Below the pieces are notes generated by a model. The model was not told the DNA's origin, searched no databases, and worked only from the letters and a program-made list of their open reading frames with translations. This document shows, in pieces, positions 11,001 through 18,612 of a stretch of DNA of 64,000 nucleotides. The stretch is from contig JAYKYS010000004.1 in the NCBI GenBank assembly GCA_036924285.1, positions 20,244,001-20,308,000 on the forward strand. The letters run 5' to 3'. Made by a program: the position numbers and the translations under genes. The stretch is from Asterella californica. Its lineage: Eukaryota; Streptophyta; Marchantiopsida; Marchantiales; Aytoniaceae. Within the stretch, counting starts at the first letter, position 1. Each line of letters opens with the position of its first letter.

Positions 11001-12918
11001 TATCTACTTCCGAGACACTCTGATCATCCTCCGTATCAGATTCCCAGTAGTCACTAGTGGGTCTATCAGAGTCAGAAGTCACAACTCCAACACCCGAGAG
11101 AGGAACTATCACTCTATGATCTCTAGGCCCAATTCGTAAGTATCCCTTGTGCCACCTATCCGTGGTGCGCACAGCTCTCAACCAAGGCCTACCTAGGAGC
11201 AAATCATAACTAGAGTCCTTTAACACTTGAAAGGACATCAATGTTTGAACTCCCATCACAGACACGACCACCTTCTCTAACACACCAAGAGGTCTTACCC
11301 GTTGCTTGTTAGCCATCCCCACGACAATGCTAGCCGGGCGAGTTGGTTCCATTCCCAACTTCTTCATCAACCTCTCCGATATGGCGTTTACAGCCGACCC
11401 TCCATCCACCAATACGTCAGAGACGTAGTGACCATTCAATCGGACTTCAATCTTTGAAGCCCTAGTGCATACCTCTGAAGCATGCACATCCACCACACCA
11501 ACTCCCACTGACTTTGATGTCTTGCTCTTGGGTTTCTTCTTCTTGCTTCTCTTAGAACTCAGTCCTCCTCTGAGTTCCCTTCGTAAGCTGGGATTAAGTG
11601 CGATCAGTTGTCCAACAGTGATGTTGGCTTTCTGAGCACCCACATCTTCAACCACATCATATCCCGCTTGGGAAGATGAAATGGTGAAATCCGCCATCCC
11701 CAGCTTCCTTCTTGGCTCCCTTGGTGTACTCGAAACATTACTCGAACGAGTACTTCTACTTGCTGACTCCTCCATGAAAACCGGTTCATCAGAAAATCGA
11801 GTTCTTTTTCTTTCTTGAGCTAAAAGCTCCACCGGTGCATGAGAAGAGTTTGAACTCTCTCCTTTCTCGTAGATGGGATCTCGCACGACATCGATAGTAG
11901 CCACCCCTTTGTCTCGTCCTTGTGATGGATTTCCTCCACCCACATTCATTCTGACAGCTTCGGCACCTCTTGCTCCGTTGTTAGGACAATTTCGCTGGAA
12001 ATGAGAACCTCCACACGTCCAACAAGTGATTCCTCCAAAGTTACCTTGGTTGCCTCCAAAGTTACCTTGATTTCCTCGGTTGGGATTGTTGTCGTAACCT
12101 CTTTGACCTCCTCCTCCACCTTTGTTCCTCCATTCTCGTAACTGCACCACATTTATCTTGAGATCCGCAAGAGTGTCAGTGATGCTCTTCAGCTCGGCAT
12201 GAAAATCAGAGGTGGCAGTAGACATCGTTGTTGGGACAAACGGTCTTGGCACCACCGTTGGAGTAGGAGCTGACGTTGAAGCAATCACCAATTGTGATGG
12301 TGCAGGTGCGATCGTTGTGGCTACACCAGGAGTCGGAGTTGACACCAGAGCAGCATGATGAGGTTGGATGATATCTCCTTCATCCAAACTCTCTTCCATA
12401 TTTGTCGCTATCTTGATGGCCTCCGCTTTGGTTGCTGGCTTCTCGTACCTCACTTGGGTTCGAATTGAAGGTCTCAACCCTCCCACCAAGTTCTTGGTCA
12501 GCACTGCTCCAATCCCCGCCATCGTTAGTTCCACATTGTCTCCACTCTTCCGTAGGACCGTCCGAAACCGTTGCTCCAACTTATCCACCCTTTCGGCATA
12601 TTGCCGAACTTTCTCGTCGTCACGTTGCTTCAAATGAGTAAGCTCCACCATGAGCTTCTCATAACTCTCTTCTGGAAGAAATTCTTCGATGAGTGCATTA
12701 CTCAACGTCTCCCATGTGTCCTCAACTGCACCAGGTGTCTGGCTCTTCACTCGGTCTTCATACCACGTAAGAGCAAAATCTTCTAAAAACTCTGGCAGTA
12801 ACAACACCCATTCTTCCTTCCTTCTCACGTTGTTTCCGATGCAACCCCTTTTGAAGTCTCGAACAAACGGTTCTACATCTTCATTGTCCTTCCCATGAAA
12901 CACGGGTAGCTTTCCCAT
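8032..12918 (-). CDS. gag-pol: Gag-Pol polyprotein of family II element B (1628 aa)
   Basis: All retrotransposon enzymes are in one uninterrupted frame. The order is: retrotransposon Gag helical domain (about residues 1-170); a Pro/Thr/Ala-rich linker; a zinc knuckle at 299-311 of the CX2CX3HX4C form; an acidic and basic linker; an aspartic protease with VLVDGGSAVN at about 501 (Asp-Gly-Gly instead of Asp-Thr/Ser-Gly); a reverse transcriptase with FIDD at the catalytic box near 901; RNase H with YTDAS near 1049 and TDHKALKYI further on; an integrase with an HHCC finger (H-FAGKI...C-KT-C-DVC), D of IDFVGP near 1332, D of SDRGGEF near 1389 and E of NGLAEKTN near 1426; and a GPF module (RYFGPFVV) near 1579. 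I see no chromodomain. With gag and pol in one frame, no frameshift is needed, unlike family I. The start ATG at 12916-12918 opens the Gag domain directly. B2 and B3 carry decayed halves of the same protein. Confidence 0.97.
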   Translation of the reverse strand: MGKLPVFHGKDNEDVEPFVRDFKRGCIGNNVRRKEEWVLLLPEFLEDFALTWYEDRVKSQTPGAVEDTWETLSNALIEEFLPEESYEKLMVELTHLKQRDDEKVRQYAERVDKLEQRFRTVLRKSGDNVELTMAGIGAVLTKNLVGGLRPSIRTQVRYEKPATKAEAIKIATNMEESLDEGDIIQPHHAALVSTPTPGVATTIAPAPSQLVIASTSAPTPTVVPRPFVPTTMSTATSDFHAELKSITDTLADLKINVVQLREWRNKGGGGGQRGYDNNPNRGNQGNFGGNQGNFGGITCWTCGGSHFQRNCPNNGARGAEAVRMNVGGGNPSQGRDKGVATIDVVRDPIYEKGESSNSSHAPVELLAQERKRTRFSDEPVFMEESASRSTRSSNVSSTPREPRRKLGMADFTISSSQAGYDVVEDVGAQKANITVGQLIALNPSLRRELRGGLSSKRSKKKKPKSKTSKSVGVGVVDVHASEVCTRASKIEVRLNGHYVSDVLVDGGSAVNAISERLMKKLGMEPTRPASIVVGMANKQRVRPLGVLEKVVVSVMGVQTLMSFQVLKDSSYDLLLGRPWLRAVRTTDRWHKGYLRIGPRDHRVIVPLSGVGVVTSDSDRPTSDYWESDTEDDQSVSEVDTGDSYDQESSSEDEGFGRDESVHQLSAIDLLPRPAVEKDPDKEELSEAEIVRRLSTLKFGINVTQEEKSRFLDIFRKYIHVFAFSYKDLKEVTLETHRIELEENARPVRQKQRRVNPTTAMMVKEEIDKLKEASFIYEVENSEWVSPIVIVKKKNGKLRVCIDYKKLNAVTKKDYYPLPFIDEILEEVAGHEWYSFGDGYSGYNQIKIAQEYQQLTTFTTPWGTFAFRVMPFGLCNAPATFQRFMNKVFEPFIGKFVRDFIDDFCVYGRKEDHFDHVIKVLQRLEQANASLNPEKCIFGCEEGLLLGHIISKNGIAVDPEKVKKIVDLPFPINLTKLRQFLGMVGYYRRFVFSFSNKAIALTMYMKKGVDFDLIVHDQKAKEAFEELKKALVTAPILAKPEWSKAFILYTDASNVAIGCTLSQLDGDGHDHPIAYASRQMVPAEKNYSVTEREGLAVIFGLKKFRHYLLGGKFSIVTDHKALKYIFNKPNAEGRIARWKILLTEYDYVIEDRPGKKHANADLLSRGYDDEGEEPFDDSFPDEHLMTITSIEEIPDEYKEIWSFLVDGSFPEGMHTRERNALIKRCKPYTMVEGILFHQGADGLLRRAVGQKEAFKLMHEFHDGTVCGGHFAGKITAFKILDAGYHWRGIFQECLDYCKTCDVCQAFALKSTRTPPLRSIPVLGPFEKWGIDFVGPLNKTPRGNRYIVVATDYCTKWVEARPLRETNETEVGRFLWERIITRFGCPLELVSDRGGEFVGSMTTAMLQHFSIKPRVTTSYKPNANGLAEKTNLTLCMMLAKDAGVETAKHTWDKRLHAILWEYRTTTKTSTGYSPFRLVYGVESKLPIQFELDTFQTIQRKLKRSRGEDVVRSRREQLMELEETRAVAMIRMERAQAYQKKSYDKRLGKREVKPFQVGDWVMLYDAIRFKRARKKFLPRYFGPFVVDKVWSNFTYDLQELGGRRFDRVNHDKLKLFHRRKFSLHSEDGAKI

Positions 12919-13131
12919 CTTGTAACTACTCTTTCTACTCTTCTAATCGTCGTGCAATAACTACTCGCTAAAAGAGTACGAACATCACCAATTCCATTCG
13001 CGAATAATCTACCATAGGTAAAATGAAAGGAAATGGTTGTAACAACACCTCTTGTGCCATCTCTTCCCCCAAGGTAATCATGAGTCTGAGTCGCATCACC
13101 GCCTTCTCCACCATCCGAATGACGATCTCCA
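12919..13131 (-). other. Spacer between the zinc-knuckle ORF and gag-pol in element B
   Basis: This is 213 bases without an ORF of its own. The zinc-knuckle ORF ends at 13132 and gag-pol begins at 12918, so gag-pol is the fourth ORF from the 5' end. Its translation would need splicing, an internal promoter, reinitiation or an internal ribosome entry. I cannot tell which from the sequence. Confidence 0.5.
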
Positions 13132-13608
13132 TCACAACTCAGCCGAGTCCTCCTTTGAAGTCGACAACTTCTCCGTCTCAGCTCTTTGAGTCTCGTCCAA
13201 CTTCTCGACTACGGACGTAAGTAGGGCGGCCACATCGACGCACTTGTGTCCTCTTGATAGATCACCCACTCCACAACTTGGACAAGGATCTTCGCCTAGA
13301 AGATGAATTGGCGCTGGTGACGATGGACCCACTCGAAGACTCAAATCAGTAAACTCCCGCTTCCCTTTAGCTCTCTCGGTTCTGATTCTAGTTGGACAAT
13401 TCACTACTTTGTGTCCCAACCCTCTACAGAAATAACACCACAAGTCGGTTTCTACTCTTCTCCTCGGCGATTCTACTTGAGGTTTAGTACTAGGGTTTTC
13501 AAACTCGACGATAATCTCTCTCGAACTTTCTCCGACACTTACTATGACATCTAAACCTTGAGGAAGGTTTCTAAGTCTAACTTTCCAATCTTTTGAATTT
13601 CCACTCAT
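13132..13608 (-). CDS. Small zinc-knuckle protein in the leader of element B (158 aa)
   Basis: This separate ORF lies upstream of gag-pol and is not part of Gag. It holds a classical CCHC knuckle at residues 58-71 (C-YF-C-RGLG-H-KVVN-C) and a second Cys/His cluster at 109-123 (C-PS-C...GHKC). An N-terminal beta-rich stretch (WKVRLRNLPQGLDV) and a charged C-terminus surround them. CCHC knuckles bind single-stranded nucleic acid, so a role in RNA packaging, as a chaperone or in regulation is plausible, but that is inference. The frame is open again in B2 (38506-38982) with only a few substitutions and no stop, although the gag-pol of B2 carries two nonsense changes. I chose the ATG at 13606-13608; the open frame extends five codons upstream without a better ATG. 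Confidence 0.8.
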   Translation of the reverse strand: MSGNSKDWKVRLRNLPQGLDVIVSVGESSREIIVEFENPSTKPQVESPRRRVETDLWCYFCRGLGHKVVNCPTRIRTERAKGKREFTDLSLRVGPSSPAPIHLLGEDPCPSCGVGDLSRGHKCVDVAALLTSVVEKLDETQRAETEKLSTSKEDSAEL

Positions 13609-13746
13609 GTTGCACCTTCTCAACCATTAAGTGGACAAAATATCATAGAGGAAAATAATTCTACATTACTTTCTTAACTCTTCCGAGCTTTATATTAGAA
13701 ATCGTGCATTATACATGCGATACACGAAATAAAATCTAATCTAATA

Positions 13747-14064
13747 TTAACTATCAAAGATATGATCCTCCTCACCCTCGTTTGTACTCATCACAACAGA
13801 CATCTTGAACTCACTCTTGTAAGGATCCAACTCTATTTCACCAGGAGCATTCGTGGCCTCCATAGTGAATGATGCTTTAAACTCGACTTTCTTCAAATCT
13901 GTGCCAATTGTCGCGGAAGCTTCTTCGTATAGAGTAAAGAGGGCACCCCAAGTGCTATAGATGCGTGTTCGTAACTCATCTATACTTAACTTGGGCTTCT
14001 CCGTCTCTGTTCGAACTCCTAAACGTCTCTTCTTCCACCTCGTCATTCGAACTGGATTCCCCAT
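13747..14064 (-). CDS. Leader ORF of element B, unknown function (105 aa)
   Basis: The ORF begins at a clear ATG with a strongly basic N-terminus (residues 8-16, RWKKRRLGV-like), then a helical middle (DELRTRIYSTWGALFTLYEEA) and an acidic C-terminal tail. No family is recognised. In B2 a deletion has removed about two thirds of it and leaves the last 38 codons (38251-38367), so it is not required for spread of every copy, or B2 was dead already. It could be an accessory protein or a coding exon joined by splicing to a downstream ORF. Confidence 0.5.
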   Translation of the reverse strand: MGNPVRMTRWKKRRLGVRTETEKPKLSIDELRTRIYSTWGALFTLYEEASATIGTDLKKVEFKASFTMEATNAPGEIELDPYKSEFKMSVVMSTNEGEEDHIFDS

Positions 14065-14216
14065 GACGTATCTTCAAGACCTCCTTGTATGCCGAAACGT
14101 ATCTCTCTTAGTTGATAAGAGATCTCTCCGAGATTTTTGTGGTCTCCAGTAGCTCAACCTCCAAGCTACTAAATCATGAAGTTTCAACAGAAACTTCTCT
14201 AATCAGAAGAGATGGT

Positions 14217-14850
14217 GATGACTGTACAAATTTTCAGAGAACTGAAATTTGTATATTTTCACTTCCCTCATGGTTGTCAACCCCCTCCACTTTGAAAAAT
14301 CCTTTCTCCCTCTTCAGACCTCATCTTCTCATGATTTCTTTTGTCCTGGATATCTTATCAGCCACTCTAAAACACTGGAAAGTTTCTCAGGAAAATAAAA
14401 TTCACAGAAAATCTGACACTGACTGTAAACTTTTTCCAGAGAACAGAATTCCTCAACTCTCACGAATAGACCCCCTCAACTTTGAAAAATCATTGCTCCC
14501 TCTCTAGACCACCTTTTCCTATGATTTCTTTTGTCTTAGATAGGTTATCAGCCAATCCAAAACACTGGAAAGTTTCTCAGGAAAATAAAATTCACAGAAA
14601 ATCTGACACTGACTGTAAACTTTTTCCAGAGAACAGAATTCCTCAACTCTCACGAATAGACCCCCTCAATTTTGAAAAATCATTGCTCCCTCTCTAGACC
14701 ACCTTTTCCTATGATTTCTTTTGTCTTAGATAGGTTATCAGCCAATCTAAAACACTGGAAAGTTTCACAGGAAAATAAAATTCACAGAAAAGTTGACAGC
14801 GACTGTACAAATTTTCCAGAGAGCAGAATTTCTAAACTCACAAATTTCTC
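14217..14850 (-). repeat. 190 bp tandem repeat (about 3.3 copies) in the leader of element B
   Basis: The block TTTGAAAAAT recurs at 14291, 14481 and 14671, exactly 190 bases apart, with long identical stretches between copies 2 and 3. Copy 1 is more diverged and partial copies flank the array. It lies between the 56-codon and 105-codon leader ORFs. B2 has lost the array through a deletion. Confidence 0.9.
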
Positions 14851-14925
14851 TCCTCTAATAACTTTTCTCTCCTCCTTTCTCTACAACTCTTGTTGCACCT
14901 TCTTTCAACTCTCCTCAAACCCTTT

Positions 14926-15096
14926 CTAAGTGAACAAGATGTAAAGAATGACTTCGAACGCGTCATATATCACTACGGGATACACGAAAGGTTCTAACGT
15001 TGCTAACATCGCGTTAGCTCTCTCTCCTCCCAACGTTCTCTCCATGTGCTCTCTCATAATCTCCTTTTGTCGAATATAGAACTGAACTCTAAACAT
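14926..15096 (-). CDS. Conserved 56-aa small ORF at the start of the element B leader
   Basis: The ATG at 15094-15096 is the first ORF after the primer binding site. It starts MFRVQFYIRQ, has a central LGGERANAM block, then a hydrophobic C-terminal half rich in Val, Ile, Tyr and Phe with VYPVVIYDAFEVI before the stop. The same frame is open in B2 (37997-38167), where the ATG has become GTG. Two related stretches lie in tandem inside the LTR of C (22562-22990), sharing the F-x-V/I opening, the F/L-G-G/E-E centre, the V-x-P-x-V segment and the ending in -IL/-LL/-LY. A short hydrophobic tail could be membrane-associated. No known family is recognised. Confidence 0.6.
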   Translation of the reverse strand: MFRVQFYIRQKEIMREHMERTLGGERANAMLATLEPFVYPVVIYDAFEVILYILFT

Positions 15097-15119
15097 CGTT
15101 CAACGATCCCTTCAAGTGA

Positions 15120-15138
15120 GGTCCCGGCAACGGAACCA
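15120..15138 (-). other. Primer binding site of element B
   Basis: The minus-strand TGGTTCCGTTGCCGGGACC begins 4 bases inside the 5' LTR. It resembles the Asp-tRNA type primer site used by many plant Ty3/gypsy elements (TGGCGCCGTTGCCGGGG), with a few differences. An identical site occurs in B2 at 37956-37974. Confidence 0.75.
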
Positions 15139-15142
15139 AAAA

Positions 15143-16058
15143 TGTAAACCCTCCGCGGTCCTAACGATCAACTACCCCCCGATCTCTCAACCTCCACGAT
15201 CGTCATCCACGAATCTGCAACTGTCGGGCCTGTCTCTCACTCAGGGGTCACCTCTGATGGCTTTGATGGAAGCACACCATGAATCTTGAAGGGAAAAATG
15301 CTAAGTTCACTCTCATTCATACACCCACAAACTTATCAACTAAAATCTCCATAATCTCATCCACTAAAATCCTCCATTCTAACGACGTCTCTCAAGTTCT
15401 CACATGCTAAAAATATCCCACACTCTCTATATTACTCAAGTTGTCATTACGACGATGTGAAAACAAGGATGAGGAGCTCTTCTCTACTCCTCTATTTATA
15501 CATTCTAGGTTTTTACTTTGGTACCCTCCGGTAACTCAGCCGTAACTACTTTTACCGGGTTTTACTAAGATATTACTTAAGGTAAAAGCATTGATCACAT
15601 GGGCTTTTTACCTTTTCACATGGGCTTATTCCTTCAAAGTCAACAACTTCTAGAAGGATTCTGGAATATTCTCAAGGAATCTCGAATTTCCACCCCCCCT
15701 CTACACTAGGACCCACTAAAAAGGAAACATGTGGAATCTCTTCTTGTTTTTAATGCCCACAAAGTCCACAACTTTAATCCAACCACTAATATCAAGTCAA
15801 AAAGGAGATAAGGGATACTTTCCACCCCCTTTCTACCTTTTAGACAAGATGACAAGATAGTAGTGCTCACTCTTTAGCAAATATCTGAATTCTGCCAAAA
15901 GTACAGCTAAGTTTAACCATAACTAACTTTTAGCTAGTCATGACTAACTTGATATCTCCTAAAAGTACTTTGGCAGCAAATAAACATTCTCAACACTTAG
16001 TTAGAACTAAACACCTTACTAATAGATAAACTTCCTATGTGTAACATAGGTCGTTACA
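15143..16058 (-). repeat. 5' LTR of element B (916 bp)
   Basis: The plus strand reads TGTAAACCC...CGTTACA. I find no difference from the 3' LTR at 7103-8018. Absence of divergence means the insertion is very recent or was lately homogenised. Confidence 0.97.
15492..15500 (-). promoter_or_regulatory. TATA box of the element B promoter
   Basis: The minus-strand TATAAATAG is preserved in the 3' LTR copy (7452-7460) and in B2 (37594-37602). Transcription would start about 25-30 bases downstream, near 15465, leaving roughly 320 bases of R-U5 before the primer site. Confidence 0.65.
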
Positions 16059-16062
16059 GATC
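16059..16062. repeat. Target site duplication GATC, right copy (element B)
   Basis: Pairs with 7099-7102. Joining the flanks across one copy keeps the reading frame of the interrupted G gag. Confidence 0.9.
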
Positions 16063-16966
16063 AGTCGGTCCACCGCTTGCTACGACATCAGAAGCCGGTA
16101 TGGCTGCTCGGATTGAGCAGTTGGAGCATAGGATAGCTAGTATGACTATGGCTCAGCGGAGATCTGGTGGAACAGAAGCTTCCACGTCTTATGGAGGAGA
16201 AGGAGGTGACTTCGACTTCATGGCTGGTGTGGCGCAGATTGAGGCATCTGCGGCAGTGACTCAGAGTGCAGTACGTATCTCTGAGCCACGAGGTGCGTCA
16301 GTGGAGTTGGATCCACAACGCGGGGAGGCTGGTAGACAGGCTAGGCTTCCTCAGTCGTTCACTCTATCGGAGGCATTGAGGACCACTTCTATGGTTCCTA
16401 AACGGCCTATCGATGGTGTAGTGGAGTTGGAGGCATCGACATCCAGGAGTGGAGGTGATGCGAGTCAACCTTCGACCTCTGTAGACGCGACGTCGAACCC
16501 AATGTTGAGGACGGCTACAGTAGTTTTGCGAGCTCCACTATTTTCAGCCACAAATATGAGGGCATTGGGAGTCAGCTTGGCTCCAGTGTTCCAGTTGGCA
16601 GCCACGCTCAGTGAGAGCGAGGATGTGGTTACCTCTAGTGCTGAAGTGGTTCAGCAAGAGGCTGTAGATGTGTCCATGGAGTCGAAGATCAAGACAGCTA
16701 CTAGTGGTACTTGGCAAGCAGCGGCTACCAGACTAGATGAGTTACCAGCTAGGCCGGCAATTGACTGTGCTGGATTGGCACCAGGTGTGGTGTTGTTGGA
16801 CAGCAGAAGTGATATCTTCTGTTTGGTGGCACCTTCAGGGAAGGTGTATCGACCACAGAAAGTGTTGTTAGACTCTGGAGCCCAATCGTTGATGTTGGGG
16901 AAGGCGGCGTGTATCGGTTTGGGGCTGAGGAAGTCCGAAGTGGAGAGATGTCCATTCCAGCTATAG
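16059..16966 (+). pseudogene. pro: gag C-terminus and aspartic protease of element G, second part
   Basis: The open frame continues the zinc-knuckle frame that ends at 7102. Any start codon upstream of 16059 would lie in the LTR of B and is spurious. The region has a short coiled stretch (ARIEQLEHRIASM), a long Ala/Ser/Thr/Glu-rich linker, then an aspartic protease motif near 16870 with the site LLDSGAQSLMLG, preceded by a VVLLDSR...F-LVAPSGKVY segment. Here the canonical Asp-Ser-Gly is present, unlike family I. The frame stops at 16966, and about 45 bases later the sequence changes to the truncated C element, so the polymerase part of G is missing. Confidence 0.75.
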
Positions 16967-17010
16967 ACATCTCTAAGAGGATCAAGAGGTACAACTCTAC
17001 ACATGACACT

Positions 17011-18595
17011 TTAGCCTTCGAACTGCCTCTGAGTGCTTCTCGTCCCACTTAAACTTCTTGTCTTTCTGAAGCAAGTCGTATAAAGGATCAGCAACATGTG
17101 CAAAGTGAGGAATCCAAACATGATAGAATACACAAGCCCCTAAGAACCTCCGTACTTCAGTTTGCGAACTACATGTATCCTTCATTCGTTGGATGGCATC
17201 TACCTTACTTGGATCATGCCTATGACCAAACCATCCACACAAATGTCCCACAATCACAACCTCTCGCACTCCAAACGAGGACTTAGCTCCTGATAACGTC
17301 AAGTGGACTTCCTCAAGACGTGACAATATCTTATCAACATCTGCAATGTGATCAACAACAAACTTACGGCACCCCCTCTGATCTGTCGCTTCATCCTTCT
17401 CCTCCTCTGGACAACCCTTGATTGGAATGTCATCCAAGAACGGCATTGTCTTCTCCGGAATAAAATCTCGTAAGATTTTATTCATCCCATTCATCATGTG
17501 CGCCACTGAGTTAGTAGCTCCTTGTGGTAATGTGCACATCCTTACCAGTCCCAACAGAGTCCTCATAGTGGTGACATCCCTACTTCTTTCGGCAAGTTGA
17601 AATTGATCGTATCCGGAGTAGAGATCTCCCACAGAATAGATCGCTCTTCCAGCAAATGCTTCAGCAAACTCTCCTACAATCGGTCCTATCCCTGTATTCC
17701 TGATAGTCACTTGGTTTACTGGCTGCATATCTTGAATGAAGCGTAACGCTCCACTCTTTTTCGGAACTGTAAACCAACGACTGGAATACGGTGCAAATGA
17801 AGGTTCGAGAATCTTCATCTGCATTTTCTCCTTTAGAAGCTCCATAAGCTTAGGTAGATGAGCCCTAGGTACAGGAATTGGCCTCAAGTCCCAAGGTGCA
17901 TGCGGCACTGTAAAGATAATCATTGGAGCTACTACGCTCGGATCCACGCATCCTATCTCCGAAGCTTCAAAAGAAAAAGCCTTCCCATGCTTACTCAACA
18001 TCTCTTTGAACTCTCGCTCTTCAATAGGAAAGAGAAAATCTGCGGATCCTACCTTCAACTCCTTGAGCGTAGCTGCAGTAAACTTGTGACCCACTTGGCG
18101 AGGATCCCTTAAGCTCTTCTCCTTCGAAGCTTGCTGAACTTGGTGGTTGGAGTCATCGGGTAAAGGTTGAGCTACAGGCTTAACCTTTCTATCTACCGTT
18201 TTGTACTTGGTTTCAACCTTGACTTCTGGTTTCTGGAATAACTCTATGATCGAATAGAGCTCTCTAGAATTTATTTCCACCAGTTGATCTTCACTCCTTT
18301 TCTCAATCTTTGTAAGTTCCTCCAAAGGATCCTCTAATCCCATCTCCATGTAAACACCCGCTATTCTATCCTCCTCGTCAAGTACACACACTCTTTTTAG
18401 ATCTTTCTCAACTCTTTCCACAGCCTTCCGCTCCCACTTCTGTAGATCAACAAGCTGCGTATATAAAGCAAATCCACCCTCAGAAAATCCCACAACTCTT
18501 GTACAAAAGGCACTTCCCTTCGCTGACGAGAGTACCTCCTTCTGTGCATCGATATCACCATACCCTCGCTCTATGATGACCCTATGCGAAAATCC
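17011..18595 (-). pseudogene. pol: pol (reverse transcriptase only) of element C, truncated
   Basis: The -1 frame from the shift site at 18589-18595 is open to about 17011. It covers the pol spacer, RT fingers and palm with VPKKSGALRFIQD, YSVGDLYSGYDQFQ, LPQGATNSVAH and an FLDD box (about 350 residues from the internal Met at 18493), then the VGHLCG and RRFLGACVFYH blocks of the RT connection region. After the RRLK segment the frame runs only 3 codons into foreign sequence before a stop. RNase H and integrase are absent. The next sequence belongs to the opposite-strand element G, so the truncation is a rearrangement breakpoint. Confidence 0.88.
18555..18595 (-). promoter_or_regulatory. Decayed -1 frameshift signal of element C
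   Basis: The heptamer is GGATTTT (18589-18595), one base away from the GGGTTTT of A and RT4, and still precedes the switch from the gag to the pol frame. Nine bases on lies an 8 bp stem with one G/U pair (arms 18572-18579 and 18555-18562, 9-base loop). Because the gag frame of C already has a stop upstream, the site is no longer usable. Confidence 0.6.
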
Positions 18596-18612
18596 TTAAA
18601 CTCTTCAGTGAC

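Larger units (their letters stand above)
7103..16058 (-). mobile_element. Family II Ty3/gypsy element B, complete and intact, with extra leader ORFs
   Basis: This is an 8956 bp element with two 916 bp LTRs in which I see no difference, a GATC target duplication, a primer binding site and a polypurine tract. On the minus strand the order is 5' LTR (15143-16058), primer site, 56-codon ORF, 190 bp tandem repeats, 105-codon ORF, zinc-knuckle ORF, then a 1628-codon gag-pol and the 3' LTR (7103-8018). No frame is broken, so it could be mobile or only recently silenced. It sits inside the gag of element G. Confidence 0.97.

Noticed and set aside
14217..14850. CRISPR-like array
   Set aside because: Units are 190 bp with near-identical content throughout, not short repeats with unique spacers, and the setting is a eukaryotic retrotransposon.
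16037..16062. Possible start of the 16037-16966 ORF within the LTR of B
   Set aside because: The first codons are LTR sequence of the inserted element; the real frame comes from 7102 across the insertion.
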